The notes under the pieces: generated by a model | Seen by the model: the letters and a program-made list of their open reading frames with translations, nothing else | Databases searched by the model: none | What the model was told of the DNA's origin: nothing | Assembly: GCA_022770345.1 (NCBI GenBank) | Contig: JALEII010000033.1 | Span: 1-40,523, forward strand | DNA: 40,523 nucleotides | Direction: 5' to 3' | Source of the DNA: Clostridiales bacterium | Lineage (GTDB): Bacteria; Bacillota; Clostridia; Oscillospirales; Oscillospiraceae | In this document: in pieces, positions 24,320 through 35,444 of the stretch | Layout: each line of letters opens with the position of its first letter | How positions within the stretch are numbered: position 1 is the stretch's first letter | Made by a program: the position numbers and the translations under genes

Positions 24320-25261
24320 TTAGAATGTAGCCACATCCGGGTCCGCCGGCATAGCCTTGTCCACGGAAACGGCGGTCAGAATGGGGCCCCTGTCCCCTTG
24401 ATAGAGGGCATGGGGTTCACAGGAAATTTTCGCAGTGACCATAACCCACTCCCGGGACTTGAGGCTCGCCGCCTTCTCGTAGCGACAGGGCACGCCGCAG
24501 AACTGAATATCCTCCACGCAACAGGTCATCACGAACCGGCCGGGAGCGAACATCTTATTTTTATCCTTCCGCAGCATAGCCACCTGCGCTTTGAAGCAGA
24601 CGGTCTTACCCTCGTACTTCTCCGGCTCCTCATTCACGTCCCGATACCACAGGGCGTAATCCTCATCCTTCACGGTGATGACGGGAGCGTTGATGTCGAA
24701 GGGCAGCGGGTCCACAATGTCATCCTGCTGGGTAGTGCCGTCGGTGTACTCGTAGAGAATGTCCACCTGTCGGTTGGCTGCACGGGCTACTTTGTGCAGG
24801 GGCATGGTGTCCTCCCCGGGCTTTACCCGGTTGAAAATCACCATCTGTGCGCCGGTAAGCTTGTCCATCATCAGGTTCCGCATATTGGCGTTATACGCCT
24901 GAAAGGTGGTGGCATCGGCAAACATGACCTCCTGAGCCACAGCCCATTCTTCCGGGAACCGAGCGTACAAGTCACCCACCAGCTTCATGCCGTTCAACTC
25001 GGCAACCACCCGCTCGGCCTTATGCTTCCGGGACAGTTCCCGCAGCTCCGCGGAGGTGACAGTGTCCTGATTGACCACTTCCAGATAGACGTTCTTGAAG
25101 GGGTAAGAACTAAAATCGTACTCTTCCTCCCCTTCCTCACAAACCAGCAGCAGGGTCCGCTCGCCGGAATTAAACCGGGGATCCTCCAGGGTCTCCTGAA
25201 TGAACTTGGTCTTGCCGGAATCCAGGAATCCGGTAAACACATAAACGGGAATCTGCTCCAT
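24320..25261 (-). CDS. COG0523 (G3E) GTPase with C-terminal TIGR03943/DUF1980-like domain
   Basis: 313 residues. P-loop 'GFLDSGKTKF' (10-19); 'VVAELNGM' follows and 'VIFNRVKPGED' is the guanine-specificity region (NRxK instead of NKxD). There is no CxCC metal motif. The C-terminal 130 residues differ from CobW: 'YEGKTVCFKAQVAML' and 'FAPGRFVMTCCVEDIQFCGVPCRY' resemble the OB-like TIGR03943 domain of a putative two-part permease (recalled). The start is 2 bases after the His-rich GTPase stop, with GGAG upstream. The pair look like partners in metal delivery, one binding metal, one lacking the site (inference). Confidence 0.85.
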   Translation of the reverse strand: MEQIPVYVFTGFLDSGKTKFIQETLEDPRFNSGERTLLLVCEEGEEEYDFSSYPFKNVYLEVVNQDTVTSAELRELSRKHKAERVVAELNGMKLVGDLYARFPEEWAVAQEVMFADATTFQAYNANMRNLMMDKLTGAQMVIFNRVKPGEDTMPLHKVARAANRQVDILYEYTDGTTQQDDIVDPLPFDINAPVITVKDEDYALWYRDVNEEPEKYEGKTVCFKAQVAMLRKDKNKMFAPGRFVMTCCVEDIQFCGVPCRYEKAASLKSREWVMVTAKISCEPHALYQGDRGPILTAVSVDKAMPADPDVATF

Positions 25262-25263
25262 GC

Positions 25264-26436
25264 TTACACTCCGAACAGGCAGGCCAGGCCCTCTTCATCC
25301 AACTTGGAGCCAATGACGCACAGCTTGCCGGTAACGTCGGCAGTGCCGAAGCGGACATTCTCCTCACCGGGAACGAAGTCAAAGTGGATCCATTTGCCGT
25401 CCTCAGCGGGCACGATGCCCTTGGCCCGAAGAATAATGCCGTAATCGCCGGAATCCAGGCCCGTCAGCGCCTGCTTCACATCCTCCACAGTGAACTTCCG
25501 GGAAGTCTCCACACCCCAGGAGGTGAACACCTCGTCGGCATGGTGGTGATGATGGTGGTGCTCATGCTCGTCCTCATCGTCATCGTCGTGATGGTGGCAG
25601 CAGCAGTGATGCTCATGCTCGTCATCGTCCTCATCCTCGTCGTGATGGTGATGGCAGCAATGGTGCTCGTGGTCGTCATCATCGTCATGGTGATGGTGGC
25701 AGCAATGATGCTCGTGGTCATCCTCATCCTCGTCATCATGGTGATGGTGATGGTGGTGATGCTCCTCTTCCTCCACATCTTCCTCTTCTTCCTCCAGCTT
25801 CAGCCGCTCCTGCTCCAGAGCCGCCAGCTCCGCAGCCAGAGAAGCTTTGCCCTCCATGGCCTCCAGGATCTGCTTGCCGGTCAGCTGATCCCAAGGGGTG
25901 GTGACAATGGTCGCAACAGTGTTATGCTCCCGGATCAGAGCCACAGCAGCGTCCAGCTTATCCTGAGCAATAGAGTCGGTCCGGGACAGGAGGATGGTGG
26001 AGGCGGTCTCGATCTGGTTGTTGTAGAACTCACCGAAGTTCTTCATATAGACCTTCACCTTGGTAGCGTCGGCCACGGCCACAGTGTTGCCCAGAGTCAC
26101 ATCGTCTCCGGTGACCTTGTTCACAGCGCCGATCACGTCGGACAGCTTGCCTACACCGGAGGGCTCGATGAGAATACGGTCGGGATGGTACTCGGCAATG
26201 ACCTTCTTCAGGGCCTTGCCGAAATCGCCCACCAGAGAGCAGCAGATGCAGCCGGAATTCATTTCGGTGATGGCAATGCCCGCCTCCTGCAGGAAACCGC
26301 CGTCAATGCCGATCTCGCCGAACTCGTTCTCAATAAGGACCAGCTTCTCACCCTTGTAGCCTTCGGCGATCATTTTCTTGATAAGCGTCGTCTTACCGGC
26401 TCCCAGGAATCCGGAGTAAATGTCAATTTTGGTCAT
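25264..26436 (-). CDS. COG0523 (G3E) metallochaperone GTPase with His/Asp/Cys repeat tract
   Basis: 390 residues from the ATG at 26436. 'YSGFLGAGKTTLIK' (P-loop), 'IENEFGEIGID', the metal motif 'SGCICCSL' (Cys63, 65, 66) and 'EPSGVGK' identify the COG0523 family, which delivers zinc or other metals to apo-proteins. The specificity motif 'NKxD' is not obvious: 'LLSRTDSI' stands there. Residues 226-299 form a tract of His8, Asp/Glu runs and three to four HHCC groups. The C-terminal CobW_C domain follows ('SWGVETSRKF...GIILRAKGIV'). The repeat suggests a metal store or buffer within the chaperone. It is the first gene of a two-gene operon. Confidence 0.94.
   Translation of the reverse strand: MTKIDIYSGFLGAGKTTLIKKMIAEGYKGEKLVLIENEFGEIGIDGGFLQEAGIAITEMNSGCICCSLVGDFGKALKKVIAEYHPDRILIEPSGVGKLSDVIGAVNKVTGDDVTLGNTVAVADATKVKVYMKNFGEFYNNQIETASTILLSRTDSIAQDKLDAAVALIREHNTVATIVTTPWDQLTGKQILEAMEGKASLAAELAALEQERLKLEEEEEDVEEEEHHHHHHHHDDEDEDDHEHHCCHHHHDDDDDHEHHCCHHHHDEDEDDDEHEHHCCCHHHDDDDEDEHEHHHHHHHADEVFTSWGVETSRKFTVEDVKQALTGLDSGDYGIILRAKGIVPAEDGKWIHFDFVPGEENVRFGTADVTGKLCVIGSKLDEEGLACLFGV
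25540..25761 (-). repeat. Coding tandem repeat: His/Asp/Cys metal-binding tract
   Basis: 222 bases of tandem units of about 45-54 bases, each coding for about 15-18 residues of the pattern His4-Asp/Glu4-7-His-Glu-His2-Cys2. Four unequal copies are visible, the first and last with longer His runs. Unit lengths are multiples of three, so copy-number slippage would keep the frame. Confidence 0.85.
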
Positions 26437-26470
26437 AAAAAACACCTTCTAAAAAGATTTTCTGCTATGT

Positions 26471-26499
26471 AGTATAGCACTGTTTATGAAAAATAGCAA
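26471..26499 (-). promoter_or_regulatory. SigA promoter of the G3E GTPase operon
   Basis: TTGCTA (26494-26499), 17 bases, TATACT (26471-26476) on the minus strand, about 35 bases before the ATG. I see no convincing Zur-type palindrome. Confidence 0.65.
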
Positions 26500-26515
26500 G
26501 GTACTGCCGGAAAAA

Positions 26516-26541
26516 TCCCCCGGAAATTGCTTTCCGGGGGA
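26516..26541 (-). terminator. Terminator of the LCP gene
   Basis: TCCCCCGGAAA (26516-26526), loop TTGC, TTTCCGGGGGA (26531-26541), then on the minus strand TTTTTCC. It lies 6 bases past the LCP stop. Confidence 0.9.
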
Positions 26542-26547
26542 AATCTA

Positions 26548-28068
26548 TCAGGGTTCGTCCGGCAGGGTCTTTCCGTCCATGACCATGTCAATAAGCTCGA
26601 TGGCCCGGTCCACGCTGTCCTGGTCAGGAATCGTCACATACAAGTATTCACCGGGGGCAGAGCAGGTCTCCCGGGAATCGCCGTAGCCGGTAACGGCATA
26701 GGAGACGATGTGCCAGCTGGCCATGTCGTCCAGCTGCATTTTCACAAGCTTGGAAAGGTCATTCATATCGAAGTTGGTGGCGAACATTCCTTCCAGACTG
26801 TCCATGATCTGGGTATAGTTGGAGAGAATCGTCGTGCCGCTGGTGAGCTTTTTCACTACGCCGGTAATAACCTTCATCTGATTCTTGCCCCGGTCATTGT
26901 CGCCGCCGGGCAGTGCATAGCGCTCCCGGGCGAAGGCCAGGGCCTCCTCGCCGTTCAGGTAATTCTCGCCCTGCTGGATGTAGAATTCGTTCAACGCCCA
27001 GAACTCATAGTCAGAGTCCACGGTCACGCCGCCGATAGCATCGATGAGGGTCTCGAAGCCGGAGAAGTTGATCTGGGCATAATAGTCAATCTGCTCGTTG
27101 TATAGGTCGGATAGTCCCCGCATTGACACGTCCGTACCGTAAATGCCCAGATGCGTCAACTTATCCATGGAGCCACCGTATTCCGGATTGGCTATATAGT
27201 AGTCACGTGGGGTATTCAGCAGCAGGATCTGCTTGGTCACCGGGTTCACGGCAGCAATGATGTTTACGTCGCTACGGCTGGAATCCAGCACAGCGCTGCG
27301 GGTATCCGAGCCGCTCAGGTAAAGCAGGAAGGGCTTCTTGGTGATGCCAGTTCCGGACAGATTTCCCCAAGGAGAAGTGGGCTTGACGGAATTACCGTTG
27401 CCATTGGAGGGTTCGGTCTTGACGGTAGTCACCTGGCTCAGGGTTCGTACCCGGGTAGAGAAGTCCGCATATCCTTCTGTGTTGGAAAAAATGCTGGTAT
27501 ATGCCTGATTCAGCAGAATGGCCCGGACCTCGCCATTGTACAAAGCCCCCACCAGGTCCACCAGGGTCTCATACCTGCTAAAGCTTACGTTGCCATTCAG
27601 ATTGTCGCTGACGTGCTCCATGGCCTGGCGGATATTGTCCTTGTCGAAAGCGTCGGTGTAGCCGAAGGCAGCCCCTGCCATGTCTGCAAGGGTGGAAACA
27701 GTGTCCTCCTGCAGGACGTAAATTTCCACCACAGCGCTGGAAGCCGTGCCGCCGGTGACCCGTTCCAGAACCGCCTGCAATTTGTTGACAGCCAGCGTGC
27801 CAGCAATACACCCGGCAGAAATCAGGAATGCAAGTACATAGGCTACCACCCGGCGGCCGATGCGCTGGTCCTTCTGCCATTTTCCGGTCTTGGGAAAGGC
27901 CAGGATGGCCGTAAGCAGGTCCAGCAGAACCACGATGCCCAGTAAGAGAAAGCCATACTTGGCAGGAAGCATATCCAGCTTCACGATAACGACTGCAAAG
28001 AAGCCCTCGCAGGCTGCCAGCAGCACAAGAAACACCCAGGAAAGTGCGTTCCATTTCGATTTTCTCAT
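26548..28068 (-). CDS. LytR-CpsA-Psr (LCP) family cell-wall ligase
   Basis: 506 residues. Three membrane segments in the first 95 residues (about 9-30, 36-58, 72-95) anchor an extracellular domain. An accessory region (about 100-240) precedes the catalytic LCP domain: 'FLLYLSGSDTRSAVLDSSRSDVNIIAAVNP', 'LLNTPRDYYIAN', 'INFSGFETLIDAIGGVTVDSDYEF' and 'EALAFARERYALPGGDNDRGKNQMKVI' are the family motifs with the catalytic Arg and Asp residues. LCP enzymes attach teichoic-acid-like or capsular polymers to peptidoglycan. The SD is weak but the start is the only sensible one. Confidence 0.94.
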   Translation of the reverse strand: MRKSKWNALSWVFLVLLAACEGFFAVVIVKLDMLPAKYGFLLLGIVVLLDLLTAILAFPKTGKWQKDQRIGRRVVAYVLAFLISAGCIAGTLAVNKLQAVLERVTGGTASSAVVEIYVLQEDTVSTLADMAGAAFGYTDAFDKDNIRQAMEHVSDNLNGNVSFSRYETLVDLVGALYNGEVRAILLNQAYTSIFSNTEGYADFSTRVRTLSQVTTVKTEPSNGNGNSVKPTSPWGNLSGTGITKKPFLLYLSGSDTRSAVLDSSRSDVNIIAAVNPVTKQILLLNTPRDYYIANPEYGGSMDKLTHLGIYGTDVSMRGLSDLYNEQIDYYAQINFSGFETLIDAIGGVTVDSDYEFWALNEFYIQQGENYLNGEEALAFARERYALPGGDNDRGKNQMKVITGVVKKLTSGTTILSNYTQIMDSLEGMFATNFDMNDLSKLVKMQLDDMASWHIVSYAVTGYGDSRETCSAPGEYLYVTIPDQDSVDRAIELIDMVMDGKTLPDEP

Positions 28069-28123
28069 ATTCAGCAGTCACCTGTTATCTCTCTAAAAAA
28101 TCTTGATATTTGGGAATGGTCTT

Positions 28124-28152
28124 ATTAAACCACAGCTTACGAAATTTGTCAA
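28124..28152 (-). promoter_or_regulatory. SigA promoter of the LCP gene
   Basis: TTGACA (28147-28152), 17 bases, TTTAAT (28124-28129) on the minus strand. It starts 14 bases past the ligA stop; the ORF begins at 28068. Confidence 0.65.
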
Positions 28153-28165
28153 CGGTTTGTTGTCT

Positions 28166-30767
<2,602 letters not shown>

Positions 30768-30811
30768 GGCCCCACCCCCTTTCAGGGTAGGATATGCGAT
30801 TTTTAAGAAAT

Positions 30812-33184
30812 TTAGGACAGCTTTTTCATGCTCTTGAAGGCCGTCTTGGCCAGCAGTTTCTTGGTGCCCACCGTGTCAAAGGCGATTTCCAGCAGGGCGT
30901 CTCCGCCCATCTTTACAACGGACAGCACCATACCCTTGCCAAAGGCCGTATGCTCCACCATCTCGCCCTGATGCAGTTCCGGGACTTCGGTGGTAGTCAC
31001 GGACACAGAAGCGCCGTAGCTGGGCAGGGTATGATGGACCGGAGTCCGGTGAGCATAGCTGTTCTGATTTTGATGATAGCCGCCCCGACGAACGGTGATG
31101 TCCTCCGGAATCTCCTTCAAGAACCGGGAGGGCAGCGTAGCGTTGGTCCGGCCGTAGAGCATTCTCTGCCGGGCATAGGAAATGGTCAGGGTCTTCTTGG
31201 CCCGGGTGATGGCCACATAGCAAAGCCGCCGCTCCTCCTCCATTTCCTCCGGGTCTCCAATGGAGCGCATTCCTGGGAACAGCCCGTCCTCGAATCCCAC
31301 CAGAAACACATGAGGGAATTCCAGGCCCTTGGCAGAGTGAATGGTCATCATCACCACCGCATCGTCCCCATCGTTATACTGCTCGATGTCCGTATAAAGG
31401 GCGATTTCTTCCAGGAAGCCCTCCAGAGTCGGCTCCGGTGTGGAATCCATATAATTCTGGATGCTGGATTTCAGTTCCTGCACATTTTCAAGTCTTGTGA
31501 TATTTTCCTCTGTGGGCTTGCCCTGGAGCATGGCGACATAGCCACTGCGGATGAGCAGCGCATCGTAAAATTCCGTCAGGGAAAGGCCCGTATCCAACAG
31601 TTCCCGCATATCGGCGATCATCTGTACGAAAGCCTCGAACTTCCCGGCGCTCTTTTCGATGGGCCCGAAGTCCTCCGCATGGGCGACCACATCGTAAAGG
31701 GAAATGCCCTCCGCCTGGGCCAGACGCTGGGCGGCTTCGATGGTCTTGGCACCCAGGCCACGTGGCGGGTTATTGATGATGCGGCTCAAGCGCAGGTCGT
31801 CGTTGGGATTGTTGACCACACAGAGATAGGACAGCATATCCTTAATTTCCGCCCGGTCGAAGAACCGGGTGCCGCCGATGACCCGATAGGGAATTCCGTT
31901 CCGCTTGAAGGAAAACTCCAAAGCATTGGACTGGGCGTTGGTCCGGTACAGCACAGCAAAATCCTTAAAATTCCGTCCTCTGGACTTGGCAAGGATTTGA
32001 CCCGCCACAAAATTGCCCTCGCTGTTCTCGTCCTGGGCCTCGTAAACCAGGATTGGCTCTCCGGAGCCGTTGGCGGTCCAGAGCCGTTTCCCCTTTCGGC
32101 CCACATTGTGGGAAATAACCGCATTGGCTGCGTTCAGGATGGACTGGGTGGAGCGGTAATTCTGCTCCAAACGAATGGTCCGGGCGGCAGGGTACTGATT
32201 CTCGAAGCTGAGAATATTTTCGATGCTGGCCCCCCGGAAGCGATAAATACTCTGATCATCATCGCCCACCACGCAGATATTCTGCTGTCTGCCGGAAAGC
32301 AGGCTGGTAAGCAGGTATTGCATGTGGTTGGTGTCCTGGTACTCGTCCACCAGAACATAGCGGAACTTCCGCTGATAGAATTCCCGGACCTCCGGGAACC
32401 GCTGCAAAAGCTCCACGGTCTTAAAGATGATGTCGTCAAAATCCATAGCGTCGTTGTCTTTCAGACGCTTCTGATAGATGGCGTAAGCCTGGGCAATCGG
32501 CTTCATCCGGGAATCAGAGCTGCGCTCGGCCTTTTCGGCCATTTCCTCCGGTGTAACCATCTTGTCTTTTTCCCGGCTGATGGCGCTCAGAACCATCCGG
32601 GCCGGGAAAGTCTTGTCGTCCAGTCCCATATCCCGGATAATGCCCTTCATAATGCGCTCGGTGTCGGCGGTATCATAAATGGCGAAATGCTCTGTGTAGC
32701 CCAGGCGGCCAATTTCCCGCCGCAGAATGCGGCAGCAGGCAGAGTGGAAGGTCATGGCCCAGATACCGGAAGCCTCCGGGCCGAGAATCTTCGCCAGCCG
32801 CTCCTTCAGCTCATTGGCGGCCTTGTTGGTGAAGGTAATGGCAATGATGCTCCAGGGCAGGACCGGGTCCACGGCGCAGAGTTGGTCCACCCGGGCCGCA
32901 TTCTCCTTGGAAAGGGGCTGCTGCACCGATTCCAGGAAATTCACGTCCTCCTCGGTGATGTTGGTGGGGATATCGTCGGAATCGCTGCCGGAGCCGAAAC
33001 GGATGAGGTTGGCAATCCGGTTGATGAGTACCGTGGTCTTACCGCTGCCCGCACCGGCCAGCAACAGCAGCGGTCCCTGGGTGGTCAGTACCGCCTGGAG
33101 CTGCATATCGTTCAGGTCAGAAAAGCACCCGGCAATGGTATTCCGCCGGGCTGTCAGAAATCGTTCTTGTAATTCTTTGGTCAT
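30812..33184 (-). CDS. pcrA: ATP-dependent DNA helicase PcrA (UvrD/REP family)
   Basis: 790 residues, typical of PcrA, a 3'-5' helicase for repair and removal of recombination intermediates. 'LNDMQLQAVLTTQGPLLLLAGAGSGKTTVLINRIANL' holds the Q motif and Walker A. 'FRYVLVDEYQDTN' is Walker B, followed by 'VGDDDQSIYRFRGA'; 'LEQNYRST' and 'VMMTIHSAKGLEFPHVFLVGFEDGLFPG' are the later motifs. Start set at 33184 (AGGTG upstream); another ATG 15 bases earlier is possible. A promoter at 33219-33247 and an inverted repeat precede it. Confidence 0.97.
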   Translation of the reverse strand: MTKELQERFLTARRNTIAGCFSDLNDMQLQAVLTTQGPLLLLAGAGSGKTTVLINRIANLIRFGSGSDSDDIPTNITEEDVNFLESVQQPLSKENAARVDQLCAVDPVLPWSIIAITFTNKAANELKERLAKILGPEASGIWAMTFHSACCRILRREIGRLGYTEHFAIYDTADTERIMKGIIRDMGLDDKTFPARMVLSAISREKDKMVTPEEMAEKAERSSDSRMKPIAQAYAIYQKRLKDNDAMDFDDIIFKTVELLQRFPEVREFYQRKFRYVLVDEYQDTNHMQYLLTSLLSGRQQNICVVGDDDQSIYRFRGASIENILSFENQYPAARTIRLEQNYRSTQSILNAANAVISHNVGRKGKRLWTANGSGEPILVYEAQDENSEGNFVAGQILAKSRGRNFKDFAVLYRTNAQSNALEFSFKRNGIPYRVIGGTRFFDRAEIKDMLSYLCVVNNPNDDLRLSRIINNPPRGLGAKTIEAAQRLAQAEGISLYDVVAHAEDFGPIEKSAGKFEAFVQMIADMRELLDTGLSLTEFYDALLIRSGYVAMLQGKPTEENITRLENVQELKSSIQNYMDSTPEPTLEGFLEEIALYTDIEQYNDGDDAVVMMTIHSAKGLEFPHVFLVGFEDGLFPGMRSIGDPEEMEEERRLCYVAITRAKKTLTISYARQRMLYGRTNATLPSRFLKEIPEDITVRRGGYHQNQNSYAHRTPVHHTLPSYGASVSVTTTEVPELHQGEMVEHTAFGKGMVLSVVKMGGDALLEIAFDTVGTKKLLAKTAFKSMKKLS

Positions 33185-33218
33185 ATACGCACCTGTCATT
33201 CTCTCTGTGGTAGCGTCT

Positions 33219-33247
33219 ATTTTACCTTATTTTTCGCAAAAGGTAAA
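33219..33247 (-). promoter_or_regulatory. Candidate pcrA promoter overlapping an inverted repeat
   Basis: TTTACC (33242-33247), 17 bases, TAAAAT (33219-33224) on the minus strand. The perfect 8-base inverted repeat TTTACCTT (33221-33228) / AAGGTAAA (33240-33247) spans both elements, so a regulator could bind here. It does not match the Firmicute LexA box (GAAC-N4-GTTC). Confidence 0.5.
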
Positions 33248-33254
33248 GAGGGAA

Positions 33255-33962
33255 TTATTCCAACAGGGCCCGCAAATGGCCCAGGGCCTTCTTTTCAATG
33301 CGGGAGATCTGCACCTGGGATACCTGCATCACCGCCGCCACCCGGCTCTGGGTCAGATCATGGTAGTAACGTAGACGGATGACCATAGACTCCCTGGGTT
33401 CCAGTGCGTCCACCGCCTGCCGTAGGGCAATTTTTTCCACTAATTCCCCCTCCCCTGCGGTGTCCGACAAAATATTTTCCAGGGTGAATCCCTCCTCGCC
33501 GTTTTCCTGCTGGATGGACTCCGTGGCCGCCGTAGCCGATTCCGCCACGGCAATTTGCTCCGGAGTCAGGCCGGTAGCCTCGGCAATTTCCCGCAAGGTC
33601 GGCTCCCGGCCCAGCTTGCCCGTCAGATCCGTGCGGGCCGCCCGGATGGTCCCCGCCTGTTCCTTTACGTTCCGGGAAACTTTAATCGCTCCATCGTCCC
33701 GCAAAAACCGTCGAATTTCTCCGGCGATCTTTGGCACGGCATAAGTAGAAAACTGCGTTCCGAATTCCGGGTCGAACCCAGCTACGGCTTTCAGAAAGCC
33801 CAGACAGCCCAGCTGATACAGGTCCTCCGGGTCCGTTCCCCGGCCCTGGAACCGGCGGACTACTGACCAGATAAGGCCAGTATTTTCATTCAGCAGCGTC
33901 TCCCCGGCATCCCGATCCCCGGATTGGGCCTTCAGGAGCAGTTCCTGGGAAGAAAGGCTCAT
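33255..33962 (-). CDS. sigF: Forespore sigma factor SigF (SpoIIAC)
   Basis: 235 residues. Region 2: 'LLNENTGLIWSVVRRFQGRGTDPEDLYQLGCLGFLKAVAGFDPEFGTQFSTYAVPKIAGEIRRFLRDDG'-type sequence, followed by region 3 ('ISR' and 'GREPTLREIAEATGL') and region 4 ('LEPRESMVIRLRYYHDLTQSRVAAVMQVSQVQISRIEKKAL'). SigF and SigG look alike; adjacency to spoIIAA and spoIIAB identifies SigF, the first forespore-specific sigma factor. It overlaps the spoIIAB stop by 4 bases. Confidence 0.97.
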   Translation of the reverse strand: MSLSSQELLLKAQSGDRDAGETLLNENTGLIWSVVRRFQGRGTDPEDLYQLGCLGFLKAVAGFDPEFGTQFSTYAVPKIAGEIRRFLRDDGAIKVSRNVKEQAGTIRAARTDLTGKLGREPTLREIAEATGLTPEQIAVAESATAATESIQQENGEEGFTLENILSDTAGEGELVEKIALRQAVDALEPRESMVIRLRYYHDLTQSRVAAVMQVSQVQISRIEKKALGHLRALLE

Positions 33963-34390
33963 TGCCGTCGTGCCAACCGACGGCGCATATGTACCGTGGT
34001 CCCTTTTCCGGGTATGGACGTGACCTGTAGGCTGGTCATAAAACTCTCCATGATGGTAAAGCCCATGCCGCTGCGCTCCGTGCCACCGGTGGTAAAAGCC
34101 GGACGGCGGGCAGCTTCAACGTCCGCGATGCCAACACCTTTGTCTTTTATCACAATATCAAGCACGTTGTCCTTCAATATCCGGCAGCGGAGGGTGATAA
34201 GGCCCAATGCTTCCGGGTAGGCGTGAACGATGCAGTTGGTCACAGCCTCGGAAACTGCCGTCCGTATGTCCCCCAATTCCTCCATAGTGGGGTCAAGCTG
34301 GGCTGCAAAGCAAGCCACTGCGGACCGGGCGAAGGCCTCGTTGCTGGACCGGCTGGGGAATTCCAAAATCATGTAATTGTCGAATTTCAT
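33959..34390 (-). CDS. spoIIAB: Anti-sigma F factor SpoIIAB
   Basis: 143 residues. A GHKL-type serine kinase: the N box 'DIRTAVSEAVTNCIVHAYP', G1 'DKGVGIADV', and 'TGGTERSGMGFTIMESFM' are the ATP-binding motifs. SpoIIAB holds SigF inactive in the predivisional and mother cell and phosphorylates SpoIIAA. It overlaps spoIIAA and sigF by ATGA at both ends, so the three are tightly coupled. Confidence 0.97.
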   Translation of the reverse strand: MKFDNYMILEFPSRSSNEAFARSAVACFAAQLDPTMEELGDIRTAVSEAVTNCIVHAYPEALGLITLRCRILKDNVLDIVIKDKGVGIADVEAARRPAFTTGGTERSGMGFTIMESFMTSLQVTSIPGKGTTVHMRRRLARRQ

Positions 34391-34704
34391 CCTACTGCCT
34401 CCCGTATCTCCACCAGTTTGTCAATGCCCGACGCCCGGAATACCCGCATGGGCTGTGGTCCCAGGCCCGTGAGCATCAGGGTCCCCTCCAGCCGAGTCAT
34501 GCAGCGCAGGGCGTTGATGACCACCGCTATGCCGGAGGAATCCACGAAACTAACCTCCTGAAAATCCAGCACACAGACCTGAGGGGCGTAGGCCTCAATT
34601 TTGGACTCAATGGAACGAATGAATGCCTTGGCCCGGTGATGGTCGATTTCCCCGGTCAGGGCCACCGTCAGCTTTCCGTCCTGCAAAAAGCTGGTAAATT
34701 GCAT
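34387..34704 (-). CDS. spoIIAA: Anti-anti-sigma F factor SpoIIAA
   Basis: 105 residues, a STAS-domain protein. 'LDFQEVSFVDSSGIAVVINALR' contains the phosphorylation Ser56 (or 57), the key residue of the partner switch: unphosphorylated SpoIIAA releases SigF from SpoIIAB. First gene of spoIIAA-spoIIAB-sigF, with GGAGGAG before the ATG. I could not find a clean Spo0A or SigH promoter in the 80 bases upstream; a TATACT -10 is visible. Confidence 0.95.
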   Translation of the reverse strand: MQFTSFLQDGKLTVALTGEIDHHRAKAFIRSIESKIEAYAPQVCVLDFQEVSFVDSSGIAVVINALRCMTRLEGTLMLTGLGPQPMRVFRASGIDKLVEIREAVG

Positions 34705-34783
34705 ACAATCTCCTCCTTGATTCTATTTTCCATTTCAGTATAGGCAATTTCCCGGCGTTTTACCGTCGAAATAAGGAATGGCA

Positions 34784-34810
34784 TAAAAAAAGAGGGTCCT
34801 AAAGGCCCTC
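34784..34810 (-). terminator. Terminator of the secreted-protein gene
   Basis: On the minus strand GAGGGCC (complement 34804-34810) pairs with GGACCCTC (complement 34792-34799), with one mismatch or bulge, and TTTTTTT follows (34784-34791). It lies just past the gene's stop, upstream of spoIIAA. Confidence 0.75.
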
Positions 34811-34817
34811 AAAAGTT

Positions 34818-35444
34818 TTACGCTTCTGCCAGCAGGCCCACAATGCGGCTGTACCCGGACACATAATGATAGGGCGTGACCTCCGCAGCCGCTCCAGGCT
34901 CCAGGGTCCCCACATCCCAGGTGTAACAGGTCCCACCGATGTAGGTGTTGCTGGGAGCATCGTAGGCTTTGTACAGCAGCGTCACCCCGGTAAAAGCCCT
35001 GTCTGTCCGGTTCACAAGAAGCAGCGTGATGTCCCCGGTCTCCTGAATGTCCACGGTGCCTTCCGGCAGCAAGTCGCTTTTCTCCGTCTCCGCCTGGATC
35101 CATTGGAGGCTCCCGAACCAATGCTCCCCGTTTTCCGCCATGACCATGGTCACCTGCCCCGGAGGAAGGGCTTCAAAGGGAAACATCAGCTTTTTCTCCC
35201 CGCTTTGGACCGTTACGGTGCCGTCCAGCGGTTCCTCCGTGAGATTTTCGATCCGCAGTGCCGCCACCTGCATCTCCATGTCCGTCTCCCCGTTTTGGAT
35301 TCGGAACCCATCGTAGGTTCCCTTGGATTCAACCCGGATGCTCTCCGTAGCCCAGGGCAAGCGCACCTGCCTGCTGCCTCCAACGTAGACGCTCAGTGCA
35401 AAGCCCGCCGCCATGCCGAAGGCGATCATCATCATTCTGTTCAT
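34818..35444 (-). CDS. Secreted or membrane-anchored protein, function unknown
   Basis: 208 residues. Residues 1-20 'MNRMMMIAFGMAAGFALSVYV' are a signal or anchor segment. The rest is beta-rich with no catalytic motif: 'VAALRIENLTEEPLDGTVTVQSGEKKLMFPFEALPPGQVTMVMAENGEHW', then 'ITLLLVNRTDRAFTGVTLLYKAYDAPSNTYIGGTCYTWDVGTLEPGAAAEVTPYHYVSG'. The alternation looks like two immunoglobulin-like or FxLYD-type modules. GGAAGGAG lies before the ATG. It is a single gene with its own terminator, between spoIIAA and the ArsR gene. I do not recognise a named family. Confidence 0.75.
   Translation of the reverse strand: MNRMMMIAFGMAAGFALSVYVGGSRQVRLPWATESIRVESKGTYDGFRIQNGETDMEMQVAALRIENLTEEPLDGTVTVQSGEKKLMFPFEALPPGQVTMVMAENGEHWFGSLQWIQAETEKSDLLPEGTVDIQETGDITLLLVNRTDRAFTGVTLLYKAYDAPSNTYIGGTCYTWDVGTLEPGAAAEVTPYHYVSGYSRIVGLLAEA

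Noticed and set aside
24796..24850. NRVK in the second G3E GTPase as a loss of function
   Set aside because: The guanine motif varies in this family, so it is not evidence of inactivity by itself.
25384..26472. Plus-strand open frame across the His-rich repeat, rich in Val/Met/Leu
   Set aside because: It is the complement of the His/Asp codons; the hydrophobic repeats are a coding artefact, not a membrane protein.
30794..33172. Long plus-strand open frame antisense to pcrA
   Set aside because: It is the mirror of a well-supported helicase gene; high GC codon bias leaves the opposite strand free of stops. It has no ribosome site and no family motif.
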